A stretch of DNA of 64,000 nucleotides from Eucommia ulmoides. Its lineage: Eukaryota > Streptophyta > Magnoliopsida > Garryales > Eucommiaceae. Both the position numbers and the translations under genes were made by a program. The stretch lies in assembly GCA_016647705.1 (NCBI GenBank), contig CM028336.1, positions 7,840,880 through 7,904,879 of the forward strand, in the 5' to 3' direction. The first letter of the stretch is position 1. Every line of letters begins with the position of its first letter. The notes below the pieces were generated by a model that did not search any database, was not told the origin of the DNA, and saw only the letters and a list, made by a program, of their open reading frames with translations. Shown here one piece after another: positions 11,824-24,139 of this stretch.

Positions 11824-12599
11824 TTCTCCCACTTAGGTTAACATTAATTGATTTTCAAGTACTTATAAATTTAATTTTGAAAATAAGACTCTCGGGTTAA
11901 TAACAGAAAAAAATTATTTTTGTGTGGCTACACATTTTAAAGAAATGATAGTCTATAAGTAGCATTTTGATAAATTTATCCAGTCTAATATGATCTTAAT
12001 ATTGGATTATGATGGTCTATATGTTAATCTCAATAAACATAAGACCCTTCATAGTCACGAATATTTAAAACCATATCGACATGGATCGTAAGCCCAATAA
12101 TGTAGTAAAAAACCAAAACCAATATGTAATCATTATCTATGTGAATTATTTCTTATCGGTCCTCATTACAATTTCTCAATAAAATGATATTGTAATTGCA
12201 ATTTCTCAACAAAATAAAATTACTACAAACTCTCAACCAAATGAAATTACTTAACTTTAACAAGTCATATGTCACTAACAATTCACCACGAGATCTCAAA
12301 ATAATATTTTGTGACAACCAAAAGTATATAATTGTAATTCTTAAGGTACAATACCTTAAGATACCATATTGTATATTTAATTCAAATAATATAGCATACA
12401 ATAAAATATATAACTGTAATTCTTAAGGCTCACAGTACCTTAAAATACCATATTTTATATTCAATTCAAATAATACGATATGCAATAATATAATACGCAA
12501 TAATGATGATCATAAAAAAGATTTCAATTATGCAAATCATATAACAATAGTGATCAATATTTACACGACATAATCATCGAAATAAAAGAAATTACAAAG

Positions 12600-14600
12600 G
12601 CTCATACTAAACCAAAGAATTAAAAGACTCGACGACACCAATATTCACAACATGTTCCATAAATGCTATGGGCCTTAAATATTTGGTTAGAGGATCAACT
12701 AGCATGGACTCAGTTTTTATATGCTCAATCACGATATCTTCTTTCTTCACTATGTCCTTGACTGTGAGGCACTTGATTTAATTCAATATGCTTGAAACCG
12801 GTACTGATCTTATTGGTCTTGGAGTAGAATACAACTGTATTATTTTCACAATAAATTGCAATGGATCGAGAGATGATCAACAACTTGCAGTTTCGAGATC
12901 ATATTTCATAACCAAACAGCTTGAGAGAATGCATCATAACAAACTACAAACTCAACATACATAGTCGAGTATGTAATTAACCTCTACTTAACACTTTTGC
13001 ATGAAATGACTCCATCAGCTAGCACAAAATGTATCCTGAAGTAGATTTGCGATCGTTTAAACAACTGCCAAAATTAGAATCTGGTATCCAACTACTTCAA
13101 GATTATCAACCCTCCTATACACAAACATAAAGTCTTTCGTTCTTTGTAGATATCTTATGTCTTTTTTTTTTTTTTTTGCAGTAACCTAATGGTCATGGCC
13201 AGTGTTCGACAAATATCTATTAAGAACATTAACATAAACTTGTTTGAGACTATAAATAGATTTTTTTCAATCTGCATACCATGTTTTCTTTTCTATTTTT
13301 CTTAGATCCTTCAGGCTGAGACATGTAGACCTCCTCACTCAAATCTCTATTGAAAAAAGTTGTCTTAACATCCATCTAGTGAAGCTCTAAGTCAAAATGA
13401 GCTACCAACGCCATAATTAGTCTATGTGAAATCAATTTTCATCTCACACAATCAACACAATCTCCCAAGTCATCAGAATCAAGAGGAGGAAGAATCCTAG
13501 AAGCAATTAAGCATTTTACTTGTTCGTTAAAAATATGTCTCAAACGCTTATGTCACAATAACGAAGATATTTTCTTAGTCAAATATCTTTTAGCAGCAGT
13601 GTTTTCAACATTGTAATAACAAAAAGATAACTACGACAATATATAAAGCCCATCAGATAAAACACAATTGTCAATCACTTTAGTTTCATAAATCATCTCA
13701 ACTATTTTATTTGCAAAAGTGAAACAATATCTAGCTTTGTCAAGTACTGAAAGGGAAATCAAATTCCTTCTAAACGAAAGTACACAGAAAAACAATTTTC
13801 AAAACAAGCTGAAAAATCAGAATCTAATTCTAAAATAGATATCCCAACATGCTCAACATCAATCCCGATGTCACTGCCAACTATAAGTTTTGAATCTTTC
13901 TTGTTATAGTGATAACACTAAAGGATTATTCTTAGCATCTCCAATTTTTCTGCTTTTCACTCCCACTCTTTTTAAAATTCTTACTTTTCTTATGATTGTA
14001 GAAGTTGGGCTTTCTAGTCTTTTCATCTCTATTTTCAACTTTTCTTCCTCAACAACGAACTTAGTGATCAAATCGTTCATACTCCAAGTCTAATTTAAGG
14101 TATTGTAGGAAGTCTTGATTTGGCTAAAAGAAGATGACAGAGTGTTGAGAACTTGATGAACAATGAACTTATTGGGAATGAGAATGTCATGTGCCTTCAA
14201 TCTAGTTTGAATGCACCATCCTCAGAATGAATTCGCCAATGCCTTTTGTATTATCGTACCTTATATTCATCAATCTATCCATAAAATACCCAGCTTCGGC
14301 GTTGTCAAATGTCTGGTATACGTTTCCCACAACATTGAGAAATTCCTTAGCATTATTACTTTTAGGTATTCATCCAAGGAGATACTCAACAATGGGCTTT
14401 CTCAACTTCAGTGCTCTCATCAGTAGGTCGATTATGTTCATCTTCACGCAGAGCCATGTCCAAGTCCATTATTCCTAAAGCGAACTTTATGTCTGAACGC
14501 CATCTCTTATAATTCGATCCATTTAAGATTTCAATTGTAGCATTATTGTTTTTCACAACAAAAGAAATTATTTTCACAAAAAACAAATGCAACAAATCAA
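12600..14600 (-). pseudogene. Ty1-copia gag-pol remnant
   Basis: Minus-strand reading at 14386-14595 gives LNGSNYKRWRSDIKFALG and IMDLDMALREDE, the typical N-terminal part of copia gag. Near 12630-12720 it gives LVDPLTKYLRPIAF then MEHVVNIGV, the usual C-terminal end of copia RNase H. Between them (13000-14300) pieces of gag and pre-integrase can be sensed, but the frame is broken by many stops. The distance between the two ends is about 2 kb, whereas an intact gag-pol needs about 4 kb. Much of integrase and reverse transcriptase must therefore be deleted. Confidence 0.7.
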
Positions 14601-16798
14601 TTATGGATAATAGGCAAAATGCTCAAATAAGCATAAGCAATGCAATATAAGAATTAATTGCGCTATCATAAATTCTCTTTTGGATAAAGTCTACAATAAA
14701 TAACTGTTATCTAAGAATGAAGATTAACAAAATAATTTTTTTTTTATAGATTTAAAAATGCATCCCTTTTGGATAGATTGTCCTTCAAATCCACATATTT
14801 CTTTCAAAAGATAGTGAAGCAAATAATCATTCAAAATTTATTCTCTTTGGGCAAACAAATTTATCAAATTATTTATCTCATACAACATCCTCATGTAGTT
14901 AAATTAATTTTCATAATAACTCATTTTGGGTAAGTGAACGTACAAATTAATCCAAAATTTTCTCCATCAACAAAATAGAAACTCAAAAACTTACAAATGT
15001 TATTGGTTAAATTACTTTGGTGAAATAACCTCAACAATTCACAAACAAATGTTCCAAATTGCAAAAATTAAACAATATTACCTAACAATTAAATTAATTT
15101 GTACAATAACCCATTTGATAAGGTGGATATACAAATTAATCTAAAATTTTCCTCATCAATAAAATAGGAACTCAAAATCTTGCAAACTTTGTTGGTTAAA
15201 TCACTTTGATGAAATAACCTCAATAATTCACAAGCAAATGCTCCAAATTAGAAAAATTAAACAATATTACCCAACAACAACAATGTATATTAGGGACATA
15301 TATGCATATGATTAAAATAAGATGAAATATGTCACAAAATGTATTTTTAGTGATCAACGATCAATTATAGTTGTAAGAATTTGAACAATAATATTTTACT
15401 ACACTTTTAAACTAATAATTAAATTAGTTTATGTTACTCAAAATTAAGAAGGAGAATACATATTAAATAATTTTAATCTAGAGAGAGTGAATATTACAAT
15501 GTTATTCCAAATAAATTAATGTAATTTCTTGGAAAAACGAAAAAAACAAGTACACAGGAAAAAAGGAACCCAAAACGGATCCTGGATGGAATCGCACATG
15601 CCTCACGCGCTGAAAATTAAGTCTCAACAGGCTAGTTTAGTTAATAGTTTTAGGCCCAATAGGAAATAATTGTAGCAGATTTCTTAATAAATGAGCCAAA
15701 TAAACTCATCAGAATATATGTATGACTTATTAAACACTTTTGAAGCCTATTTGGCCCATAAATATCTTAGTTCCAGCCCAATACGCCCCTTATTTCAAAA
15801 TTTTATGGCCCATTAAACACTTTTAGGCCCAATAGACCCAAAATTAATTTTAGTCAAACTTTAAGGCGTTATAGTTTAAATTGAAACTATTTGGATCAAA
15901 GTGAGATTGTATTTAAACTTCCAGGGTATAAAATGTCAAAACCCTTAACCCTAATTTACAATCCATTCTGTACACCGCCGATCGTTCTTCCGCAAGAACC
16001 CGAACAACACTATCGGTAGCAAGAGTAGCCAAATTATCCAAAACAGGCCTAACCTTAGATTCCGAGGGTTTCGACTCGCATCCATTGAAGGAATCGCGAC
16101 AGACGATTCAAAGATTTTTTTTCCCGGAAGGAGAAGATAATGGAGAAGAGCTTTGCGAAGAGGAAAGAGAAGATAAAACCCAATACTATTGATTGAACAA
16201 GTTGCTTTTAATCAACCATGACAACGAAATTAAACCCTAGAAACTAGGAAAACATAGGTTTGCATTTCATTTGGCTATCTCAGTTTGGATCCCTTCATAG
16301 AGAATTATATTTCCGAAGGAAATCAATTCAATTATGTGTGCGAAGTGCAATGTACTTTCAATCTCAACATCTGTTGCCTATAACCATCCATGAACAACTA
16401 GTTTTATCCAGATCTATGGTTGTTTTCACATTTCTTTGGATATTGAAGCTAACGAGGAAATCAGAGATACTGTCACAATCGATTAAGAACATCGCGGTGT
16501 CCTTTTACGTTTCTAATTCTATTAAATCTCAAAGAGATTGTGAGGGGTTTCGTATGTCCCATATGTTAAATAATTGTAAAATTACACAACCAAATTACAT
16601 AAATATAATATATCGATTTGAAGTTTCAATCAAGAGAGACAAAAACCCAAAAGTTTTACAATCAATCGAAAAAAAATAAAAAAAATCATACAAAATCAGG
16701 ACTCAAAGATTCGGATCCAAAAATAAATAAAAAATAAAATTTTATTTTTTATTTTCAATTATAGATCCTAAATCATGTATGTTAGCTCTGATATCACA
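14601..16798 (-). other. Leader region of the degraded copia element
   Basis: This is the sequence between gag and the 5' LTR on the minus strand. It is AT-rich up to about 15600, with a partly duplicated segment (14870-15060 resembles 15085-15270). A plus-strand frame of 139 codons at 16260-16679 has no recognisable motif, and I do not call it a gene. Confidence 0.45.
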
Positions 16799-18698
16799 TG
16801 TTAATTAATTCTCATAATTACAATATTATGAAATCAATTAAAGATCTTAATCATACATACTAAAGAGGACACAACAATTTTAATAACGGTTACCGAAAGA
16901 ATACCTATTTCAGCATTGCGGATGATTGATCGTCATAATGGATTACACACTAGGTTTCTCTCTCTATGATCTAGATTTTCTGTTGTGATGACTCTCAATG
17001 GGAAGAAACCCTTAAATCTAGACTAAAGAGAGGACTTAATATTTATAATTATGGTTTCTCATTGGGCCCTTCCATAATGGGCTTTAATGAGACCCAAAAC
17101 TTACATTTGCTGTAATGACTCGGTTTTCCAGGATCGCCATGCGGTTTCTCTCCTTAGAGAATTGACACTAAAATCGAAAGACTAATATTTTATTCTATTA
17201 AAAATTTTGAGAAACTTACAATACGACAGTTACAATTATAAATTCAAGTATAATTTATCGAAGAATTCCAATAAATATATCTGAGAAATTTGTTCCTAAA
17301 ATTTAAATAAATATTTTCATTTTTAAATTTCAATTCCATGGTTCCAAATCCGTGGTACCAAACACCACCTAACTATATTAGGCTTTCTAAATTTAAAATG
17401 GATCAGATGCCATCCCAAAATCTATATTTCCCATTTAAAACTTGGCCATTAATTGTTTTTTTTTTTTTTTCCAATTGATTTTCTTACTTTTGGTTGATAG
17501 GAAATAGCCCAATAAAACAACAATTTGAATATCAGAAGCAATTGGCTTTCGGAACAAATTAGCTTTCTTCACGATTTTAAGCAATTTGAATTTTAATAAT
17601 TGCAAAGTGTCCATTTTCTTCTGTTTGAAGAGTAAACGGAAATATTTACTTTCAAGCTTTTTATTTTCTTGTTTTAAAGTACGCTAGCGATAAGTAATTA
17701 ATAATTCATTTTATAAAAATATTTTAATTTACAATCCGGTAGCGATAATTATAATTATCGAATTTTTAATTTATCGATTTTACAATGGAGAATGATAAAT
17801 ACAACTATTACAATTTTTAAATAGAAATTCCACTACAAATTCCTGGCGCCGTCTCACTCTCATTGGCCCTGCAATCAAAATTGTGGGGTTGTGAACCAAC
17901 GCTCAGTAGAACTCTAACCCTTCCAATACGTGCATTTAATTAACACGACAAATAAAACACATTGGTATGATTCCCACACAATTTTCACATAATTATAATT
18001 ATTTCATGAAATTTAACAGTTAAAATTCAACAATAATAATAGCACGAATCATACAACAGGAAAATTAAATACATATATTAAAAGAGTTAGAAATTCTACC
18101 TAAAATCCGAACCGAAATCATATATATATCTTTCTCGCTCCAAAAGGAATTAAAAAACATATATTATATACATATATATATATATATATATATCGAAGAA
18201 GTGATCTCTGATTCATTATTATTATTATTATTATATTATAATATTAACATGTAATTGGTGACTCATGAAATGAAATCATGAGTCATCAATATTAAAAATT
18301 TCACTAATGACTTTCTTAAAATATAGAAAATATTAATTATATTCCAAAACTTTTAAAAGTAATTTTAAATAACACAATAGTCCCAAAACAATTAAAAGTT
18401 AATTTAAAATTAACACTTAACCCCAAAAAATTTCAAATATTATTTATATCAGAAATTTATAAAACTGACCCAAAAATGTTAAACTTATAAAAACTAATAA
18501 TTTCAAAAATATAAATTTCCGGGGTATTACACTTTCCACTCAACTGAGTTTCTACACAGAAAAATGTCACAATCCAAATCAAAATGTGATCACTATTTAA
18601 TTGGACTGCTTCTATATAATATATTATCCATTAACCCGTTTTTATAAAATAATTAATTCAATTAATGTTAACTCATATTTAATAAAAAAATTCCAACT
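16799..18698 (-). repeat. 5' LTR of the degraded copia element, split by insertion
   Basis: The LTR consists of 16799-17110 and 18532-18698. Joined conceptually they match 11349-11823 throughout. The break falls in the middle of the phrase corresponding to ACTTGTCACTCAATTG in the left LTR. Confidence 0.85.
17111..18531 (-). mobile_element. Solo LTR nested in the copia LTR
   Basis: It starts TGTAAT and ends ATTACA, perfect 6-bp inverted termini. It is flanked by tttgc (17106-17110) and the near copy tttcc (18533-18537), an imperfect target duplication with one extra base before the right copy. Length is 1421 bases and no coding is visible. On the minus strand it starts TGTAATACCCCGG, a common form of plant LTR start. 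A second member of the family, in the opposite orientation, is at 1-616. Tracts of TA (about 18171-18193) and ATT (about 18216-18233) lie inside. Confidence 0.8.
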
Positions 18699-18829
18699 GG
18701 TAATGCACTCAAATCAAATCACTTACTCGAGTTTGTTGATGGTCAAGGCCTTACCCAGAAAGACCTTTCTCCTCATCTTCTTCTTCAGAATCCTCAAAGG
18801 CTATTTTTTTTAAGTAGTTAATTATATTA

Positions 18830-19250
18830 AAAATAAAGGGAAGATTCTCCCTAACTACAAGATAAGAGGCTCGTCGTGTAGCTCGCAAGACCCCGCAAAA
18901 AAAGTCATTACAAGCTATCCAAACCACTTACACACCTTACATGAATTTACCCAATGCTAGTAGGCTACAATAGGGGTAAACCTTAACCCTAATACACCAA
19001 AATAATGCCCGGAACAGGGCACCAAAACAACACAATGCCACAAAAAGTTTAAATACTCACACTACTATGAACACTACCAACCAAGGCCTCCATATTTGAG
19101 CTTTTCGAACAGCTCCCTGAAACCGACCTTAGATTTCTCTAGCTTTGAAATTAGAAATTCCATTAATCTTGTCTCTATCCAAGTAGCTAGATTTCAGTAG
19201 TCGCACTTCACTGGCTGCAAAGGGCACACTCGATAGTTCGCCTACAGTAT
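18830..19250 (-). mobile_element. LINE-like 3' end fragment
   Basis: Several phrases parallel the LINE 3' region at 1040-1500: GTAGCTCGCAAGACC against GTAGCTTGCAAGACC, and ACCCAATGCTAGTAGG against GCCCAGTGCCAGCAAC. An A-rich end would lie near 18810-18830 on the minus strand. No coding could be placed, and the 5' limit is uncertain. Confidence 0.45.
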
Positions 19251-19424
19251 CTCGTTTTTATATGAGTGTGAAACATAATTTTTGAAAAAGGTTAGTTAAA
19301 ATAACAACGACTGAAAAACAAAGTTAAAGTCTCTAATTGAAGATTTTAAGTCCCAATTTGGTAGACGGAGCTTTACATTTGCAATTTGAAACTACGAGGA
19401 CCAAATTGAAAACCGTGACATTTA

Positions 19425-20049
19425 GGTGGCGTTTGGTAACCGTTTCTGTTTCCATTCCAGCAGTGGGATGGGAATGGAATGGGATGGGATGAGAATTTTG
19501 TTTTCTTTTTGGGAGTAGAATCGCGTTTGATAACGATAATTTTTTTTTTTTTTGTTTTGGGAAGGGAATTGTGTTTGGTAACAATTTTATCCTAAATTTT
19601 TTTTTTTTTTTATCTGTTTTGGCCTGACGGCGGTGGCGCCGTCACCGGCACCGGTGGTGCCCCCCGCCGGCGATAACCGGATGGCGGTAGCGCCGGCGAC
19701 GCCGGCCGAAAGACAATGGCACCGTCGCCGGCGACTGCCGGAAGTGGCCAGAAAATTTCCGTCCTGATGGTGACCGGCGACGTCGCCGGAGATGACCGCC
19801 TGCGGCGGCGGCGGACGGTAGTCGGCTGGTAGGTGAATAGTGACCATGTGTTTTGGGAATGGAATGTGAATAATGAGAAACAACTTTTTTTGTTTCTCAT
19901 TTTTTAATAAAAAAATGGACACAATTCTCAAATGAGAATGAAATGGAAATGGAAACAAAAATTACCAAACGCTATTCCCAAACAGAATTTTCAAAAATTT
20001 GGGAATGGAATGAGAATTTCTGGAATGAAAATGGTTACCAAACGGGGCC
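19425..20049. mobile_element. PIF/Harbinger-type MITE with GC-rich core
   Basis: The termini are inverted: GGTGGCGTTTGGTAACC at the left and GGTTACCAAACGGGGCC at the right. TTA flanks both sides (19422-19424, 20050-20052), the 3-bp duplication typical of this superfamily. Similarity continues inward as TTCCATTCC repeats. The centre (about 19620-19830) is unusually GC-rich, with many CGG/CCG triplets, unlike the surroundings. No transposase is encoded. Confidence 0.8.
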
Positions 20050-20052
20050 TTA

Positions 20053-20460
20053 ATTAAGTGCCCAAAGATTTAAATTAATGATTAAAAAAATTCATTTAGA
20101 CCTAAAAGTAACTCGGTTTGAAATTTTGAAATATTTTTAGCCCATTTTAAAAGTCAAATGAAATAATTTTGTGATTCAAGAAAAGTTTGGATTTGAAGAT
20201 TAAATTAAGGGAAAATTACATAATAAGCCTAAAATTAATTTCTTATTACTAATAAATGCCAATTAGTTTATAATAAATCAAAAACTTCCATCCTAATTAT
20301 CTCACGAAGTGATTAATACAAAATTTAAAAAACTCCAAATGTCAGATTACCTATTTTCCACAGATTTATTTTAACCCTAATTTCCAACCATACTCCAACT
20401 TTCTCTTCCATTCTCTTACTCTCTGCATTGCCGTCCACAGACCCTTGTTGTCATCACCAA
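20053..20460. other. Non-coding stretch
   Basis: No gene or known repeat was recognised. The sequence turns from AT-rich to pyrimidine-rich (CTTTCTCTTCC) at about 20395, just before the 114-bp repeats. Confidence 0.4.
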
Positions 20461-20730
20461 CGCCTTTACAACCTCGATTCGCCGCTGTCACTATCAAGAT
20501 CCGATGCACACCAACCGTCGCCGTCCAAATCTAACTCATTTCTCACCGTTGCCGTCTATATCTGGCTTCTCTACCACCTTTACAACCCAGATCCGCTACT
20601 GTCACTGTCGAGATCTGACACATTCCTTCCATCGCCATCCAGATCCGACGCCTTTCCCACTGTCACCGTTTAGATTTGGCTTCTCCACCACCTTCGCAAC
20701 TCAGATTCGACCTTCGCTGGAAGTCTCTGA
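20461..20730. repeat. 114-bp tandem repeat, about 2.3 units
   Basis: Unit starts at 20461 (CGCCTTTACAACC), 20575 (CACCTTTACAACC) and 20689 (CACCTTCGCAACT) are exactly 114 bases apart. The period equals 38 codons, so plus-strand frames stay open across units, with Ser, Pro and Leu-rich translations. The units have diverged by point changes. I do not recognise the translation. Confidence 0.8.
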
Positions 20731-20964
20731 CTTGTTTGCCTTCGCCGTTCATTAGGTGCACACTTGTCTTGGTTCAGACTTTGATGAATTCTCATGAAGG
20801 TAGTGAGAAGAAACGGGAATAATGCCCAGTCTACAGTTGTATCGCCATCATCGTCTTTGAGCATCACCGTCTACTTAGATCAACGAACACATCGATCGAC
20901 GATGGCGAACAGATCTAGCTTTCTTCGATACGAAATATTAGTTTTCTCTGATCTCATCTGTTTT

Positions 20965-21308
20965 AGTTCAGATCTAGCTTAGATCTAATCATTTTTGGTC
21001 GTTTTCAACGATTTTCAGTAGATTGTTGTTACTTAGATCTAATTTTTTTTTGAAAATCAAAGAATCATTTGCTTAGATATGATTTTGATTGATTTCAACG
21101 ATTTTCTTGAATGTTTGCTTAGATTTGATCTTGAATAGTTCAGATCTAGCTTAGATCCTATCACTTTTGGTCGATTTCAATGATTTTTAGTAGATTGTTG
21201 TTACTTAGATCTAACAATTTTTTGAAAATCAAAGAATTGTTTATTTAGATATGATTTTGTTCGATTTCAACGATTTTCTTGAATACTTGCCTAGATCTAA
21301 TCTTGAAT
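20965..21308. repeat. 172-bp direct duplication
   Basis: Two adjacent units begin AGTTCAGATCTAGCTTAGAT at 20965 and 21137. Each contains ATTTTCAGTAGATTGTTGTT or a close variant, and GAAAATCAAAGAAT. Agreement is high along the full length. No gene was recognised. Confidence 0.85.
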
Positions 21309-21780
21309 GTTACATTTAACATACACGAATTTTCCATTCTTGCGATTATTAGACAATGTTATATTCAACACATATGTTTGTTTGATTATCAGCAGTTAGA
21401 TGATGTTACATTCAACACACACGATTTTACAACGACCTTGATATATTAGATAATATTACATTCAACATGTATGTTTGAGAATATTCCGAAACAACTGGGT
21501 TCAACTAGATTGCATTCAACAAGCATTCTAAAAGATGATTTTGAGAATATTAGACAATGGTACATTCAACATGCTTATTATTTTTGAATCTCAACAAGAT
21601 TAGACAGTGTTACATTCACACACACATTGAGAGAGGCGACACAAAGGGGATAATCAGATGTATCACAAAATAAAAAAGTACAACTGACTCTTCCCTTGAA
21701 TGTTACATTCAACATTGCGTTTGAATGTTACATGTAAAATTCACGTATAATACGACTCATACATTCAAAAAATATGATTA
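21309..21780. repeat. Degenerate array of a TTACATTCAACA motif
   Basis: About nine variants of GTTACATTCAACACACATG occur at irregular spacing of roughly 45-70 bases, many preceded by TTAGACAATG or TTAGATGATG. The array follows the 172-bp duplication directly. Its function and origin are unknown to me. Confidence 0.6.
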
Positions 21781-24139
21781 ACACATCGTAAAAAAATAGG
21801 CATTTTACTGATTGATACATTGTAAAAATATTAATTTTATAACATCAGGAACTATGAAAAAATATGTGTGTTTTGATATTAGCCTTGAAAGTTACATTCT
21901 CATTGAATGAGGGGTATTTTGGTCAGAAAAATACAAAAGGAGTTGTTAGTGCAAAAAAAATAAAAAAATAAAAATGGGATGGATTGGTACTTTCTAAAGC
22001 CAAAAGGGACCTCCTAGTGCATACCCCTTAAATTAATGCCAGACTGTTTTAAATTAACCCTTGAAAGTTCAATTATGTTCAAAATAGACCCTTAAATTTT
22101 TTTTATTGACGTTTAAATAGTTAATAAAAATATTATTATTTGAATTAAGATCTTAGAGAGTCCAAATGACTCTTGATAGACTTTATTCATGCAATCGGAA
22201 CCAAATTCTAGACTTTGAAACAATAAAAAATAAAAAATTATATTGGGCCTAATTTGGCAAAATTATTTCAGTAAAACTAATGAGTTTTAAATATGAGAAA
22301 TTTGTAATTTAGTCCTGGAGATGGTAAAATTATAAAAAAAACATTTGACTCAAATAATTAAGTTTATAGCACTTCAAGAAACTATAGAAAAAAGTTTTTA
22401 ACAAACGCCATCTCTGTTTATTCTTATTTATCAATGTCATTGAAACTTTTGTGTGAATGTTCATGCATTATTTCAGAATAATATTTCAATTCACTCAAAT
22501 TTCACTCAACAATAGTTTATACTTTTTGTGTGAATGGTCACTCAGAATTTCAGAACAATATTTCAATTCACTGAATATCTCACTCAATAATAGTTCACAT
22601 GTTCTGTGTAAATGTTTACTTAATATTTCAGAACAATCAAAACAAGTTGGTGTAAACGTGCACCAAACCACATTCCGGTATGAACATTCATAAAAAATCC
22701 AAAAAAATAGAAAAAAAATTAACATGAATGTTCATGGATCTGGAATTCCAGATCTCGAAATTTCCATAATCAAACTTTCTAGAAATTTCAATTTCAGCCC
22801 CGATTTTTAATTTTAAAATTTGAGAGAATTGCCAGACAATTCTTGCTTCACTTGCATTCAACCAAGTTTTAGATGTTTAATTTTCTCTCAATTGTTTTTT
22901 CATTTTTATTTACTATTTAAAATTTAAAATTTTGAGGTTAAATTGAAAATAGTAAAATGAGTGTTGCAAACCATTTACTTCCTCCAGTAAACCAACATGG
23001 GGGTGGGGAAACTAGTCTTGATGTCATATTGGAGGGAACATAGAGGTTTGGAAAGCGGTTTTAATCATTAACTAAATAGGCATAACTTACTTAGGATGTT
23101 TTAAGGCTAACAAAGAGATTAAGGGGTATTTTGGTACCCCTATAACGTGCAGATCTACCTAAGAATCTCTTAGGCAGCATCTGGAGGTTGTTGCTGAATA
23201 GGTAAGACCTCGCACGTCAAGGGATACACTCAAGTGTGACATCTTTAAGTTTGATTCGGTAAGAACAAAACAAAAATTTCCATATATTTCTATGGTTCGT
23301 ATCTGGCAGTTTACAAAAATAATTTTTGATATGAAATCAAATGTATTTGAATTTTTTTTGAACGTAGATGCAATTCTCTCTTTTGCAACCTGGACCTTTT
23401 GAATTTTTTTAAAAGTAGATATAATTCTCTCTTTTGCGACCTAGACCTCTAGTAGGTTTAAGGACTTTAACTTGTTCTGTTCCAAATTTCTAAACATTTC
23501 ACACATGAATTATGTAACAATTGAAATCTCCTTTCATGTCTTATAACGTAGTGTCCTATGAAGGTTCATACAATGCTTAAACCTAGGATTACTATATGAG
23601 GTTCAGGGCTTCCGCTAATGCATCCTGGATAGACTCGGATCTTTAGACCTCTAGTGTCCAATAGGTACAACTGTCTTAAATCGGTGATCAAAACGAGGTG
23701 CTTTTGATATCGGTTCTGGCATATAAACTAGCAAAGTTTGTCGTATATATCTACGTATGAGCAACCTCTAGCTAGTTCTAAATGGTTTAATCATTTGGGA
23801 CAATATGGATGCAATGCAAGTGTGCTCATTTCTTGGGAGAGAGTACAATATGAACAAGTATATGGGGAAGGGGACAACATATATATGTACAGAAAATAAA
23901 ACCCATAATAACTCAAAGTTATTTACAAACATAATGACAAAAATCATGTTTTTGAAAATATCACGTTTTCAGAACAAAAAAAATCATGTTTTCAATAGAA
24001 AATAAATAAAATTTTAAAACATATTTTCCCAAAAAAGGGCATTCTTTGAAAATCATGTTTTCACAGAGCGCATTCTTTGAAAATCATGTTTTCAAACAAA
24101 AATCATGTTATCCCAAACAAGAATAAAAAAAATAGATAA
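21781..24139. other. AT-rich intergenic region with small duplications
   Basis: No gene is recognisable. A 77-78 bp unit starting TTTCAGAA.AATATTTCAA is repeated at 22471, 22548 and, partly, 22626. A unit of about 52 bases containing ATTCTCTCTTTTGC is repeated within 23360-23455. The phrase GAAAATCATGTTTTCA recurs within 23940-24110. Open frames here are short and low in complexity. Confidence 0.5.

Larger units (their letters stand above)
11349..18698 (-). mobile_element. Ty1-copia element, heavily degraded, minus strand
   Basis: Two related LTRs (11349-11823 and 16799-18698) bound it, flanked by the matching 5-bp sequence GGTAA at 11344-11348 and 18699-18703. On the minus strand a primer-binding site TGATATCAGAGC sits just inside the right LTR (16785-16796), and the polypurine tract AAGTGGGAGAA just inside the left one (11824-11834). 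That fixes the orientation. Gag lies near 14.4 kb and the C-terminus of RNase H near 12.7 kb. The right LTR was later split by another LTR at 17111-18531. Confidence 0.88.

Noticed and set aside
16260-16679. 139-codon plus-strand open frame
   Set aside because: It lies in the leader of the minus-strand copia element, shows no motif, and reads antisense to the element. Length alone is not convincing.
19587-19958. Long minus-strand frames in the GC-rich core of the MITE
   Set aside because: Runs of CGG and CCG remove stop codons in several frames at once; the translations are Pro, Arg and Ala-rich without a recognisable domain.
22457-22725. Open frames on both strands at 22.5 kb
   Set aside because: They arise from the 77-base tandem duplication, which opens both strands. 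There is no protein motif.
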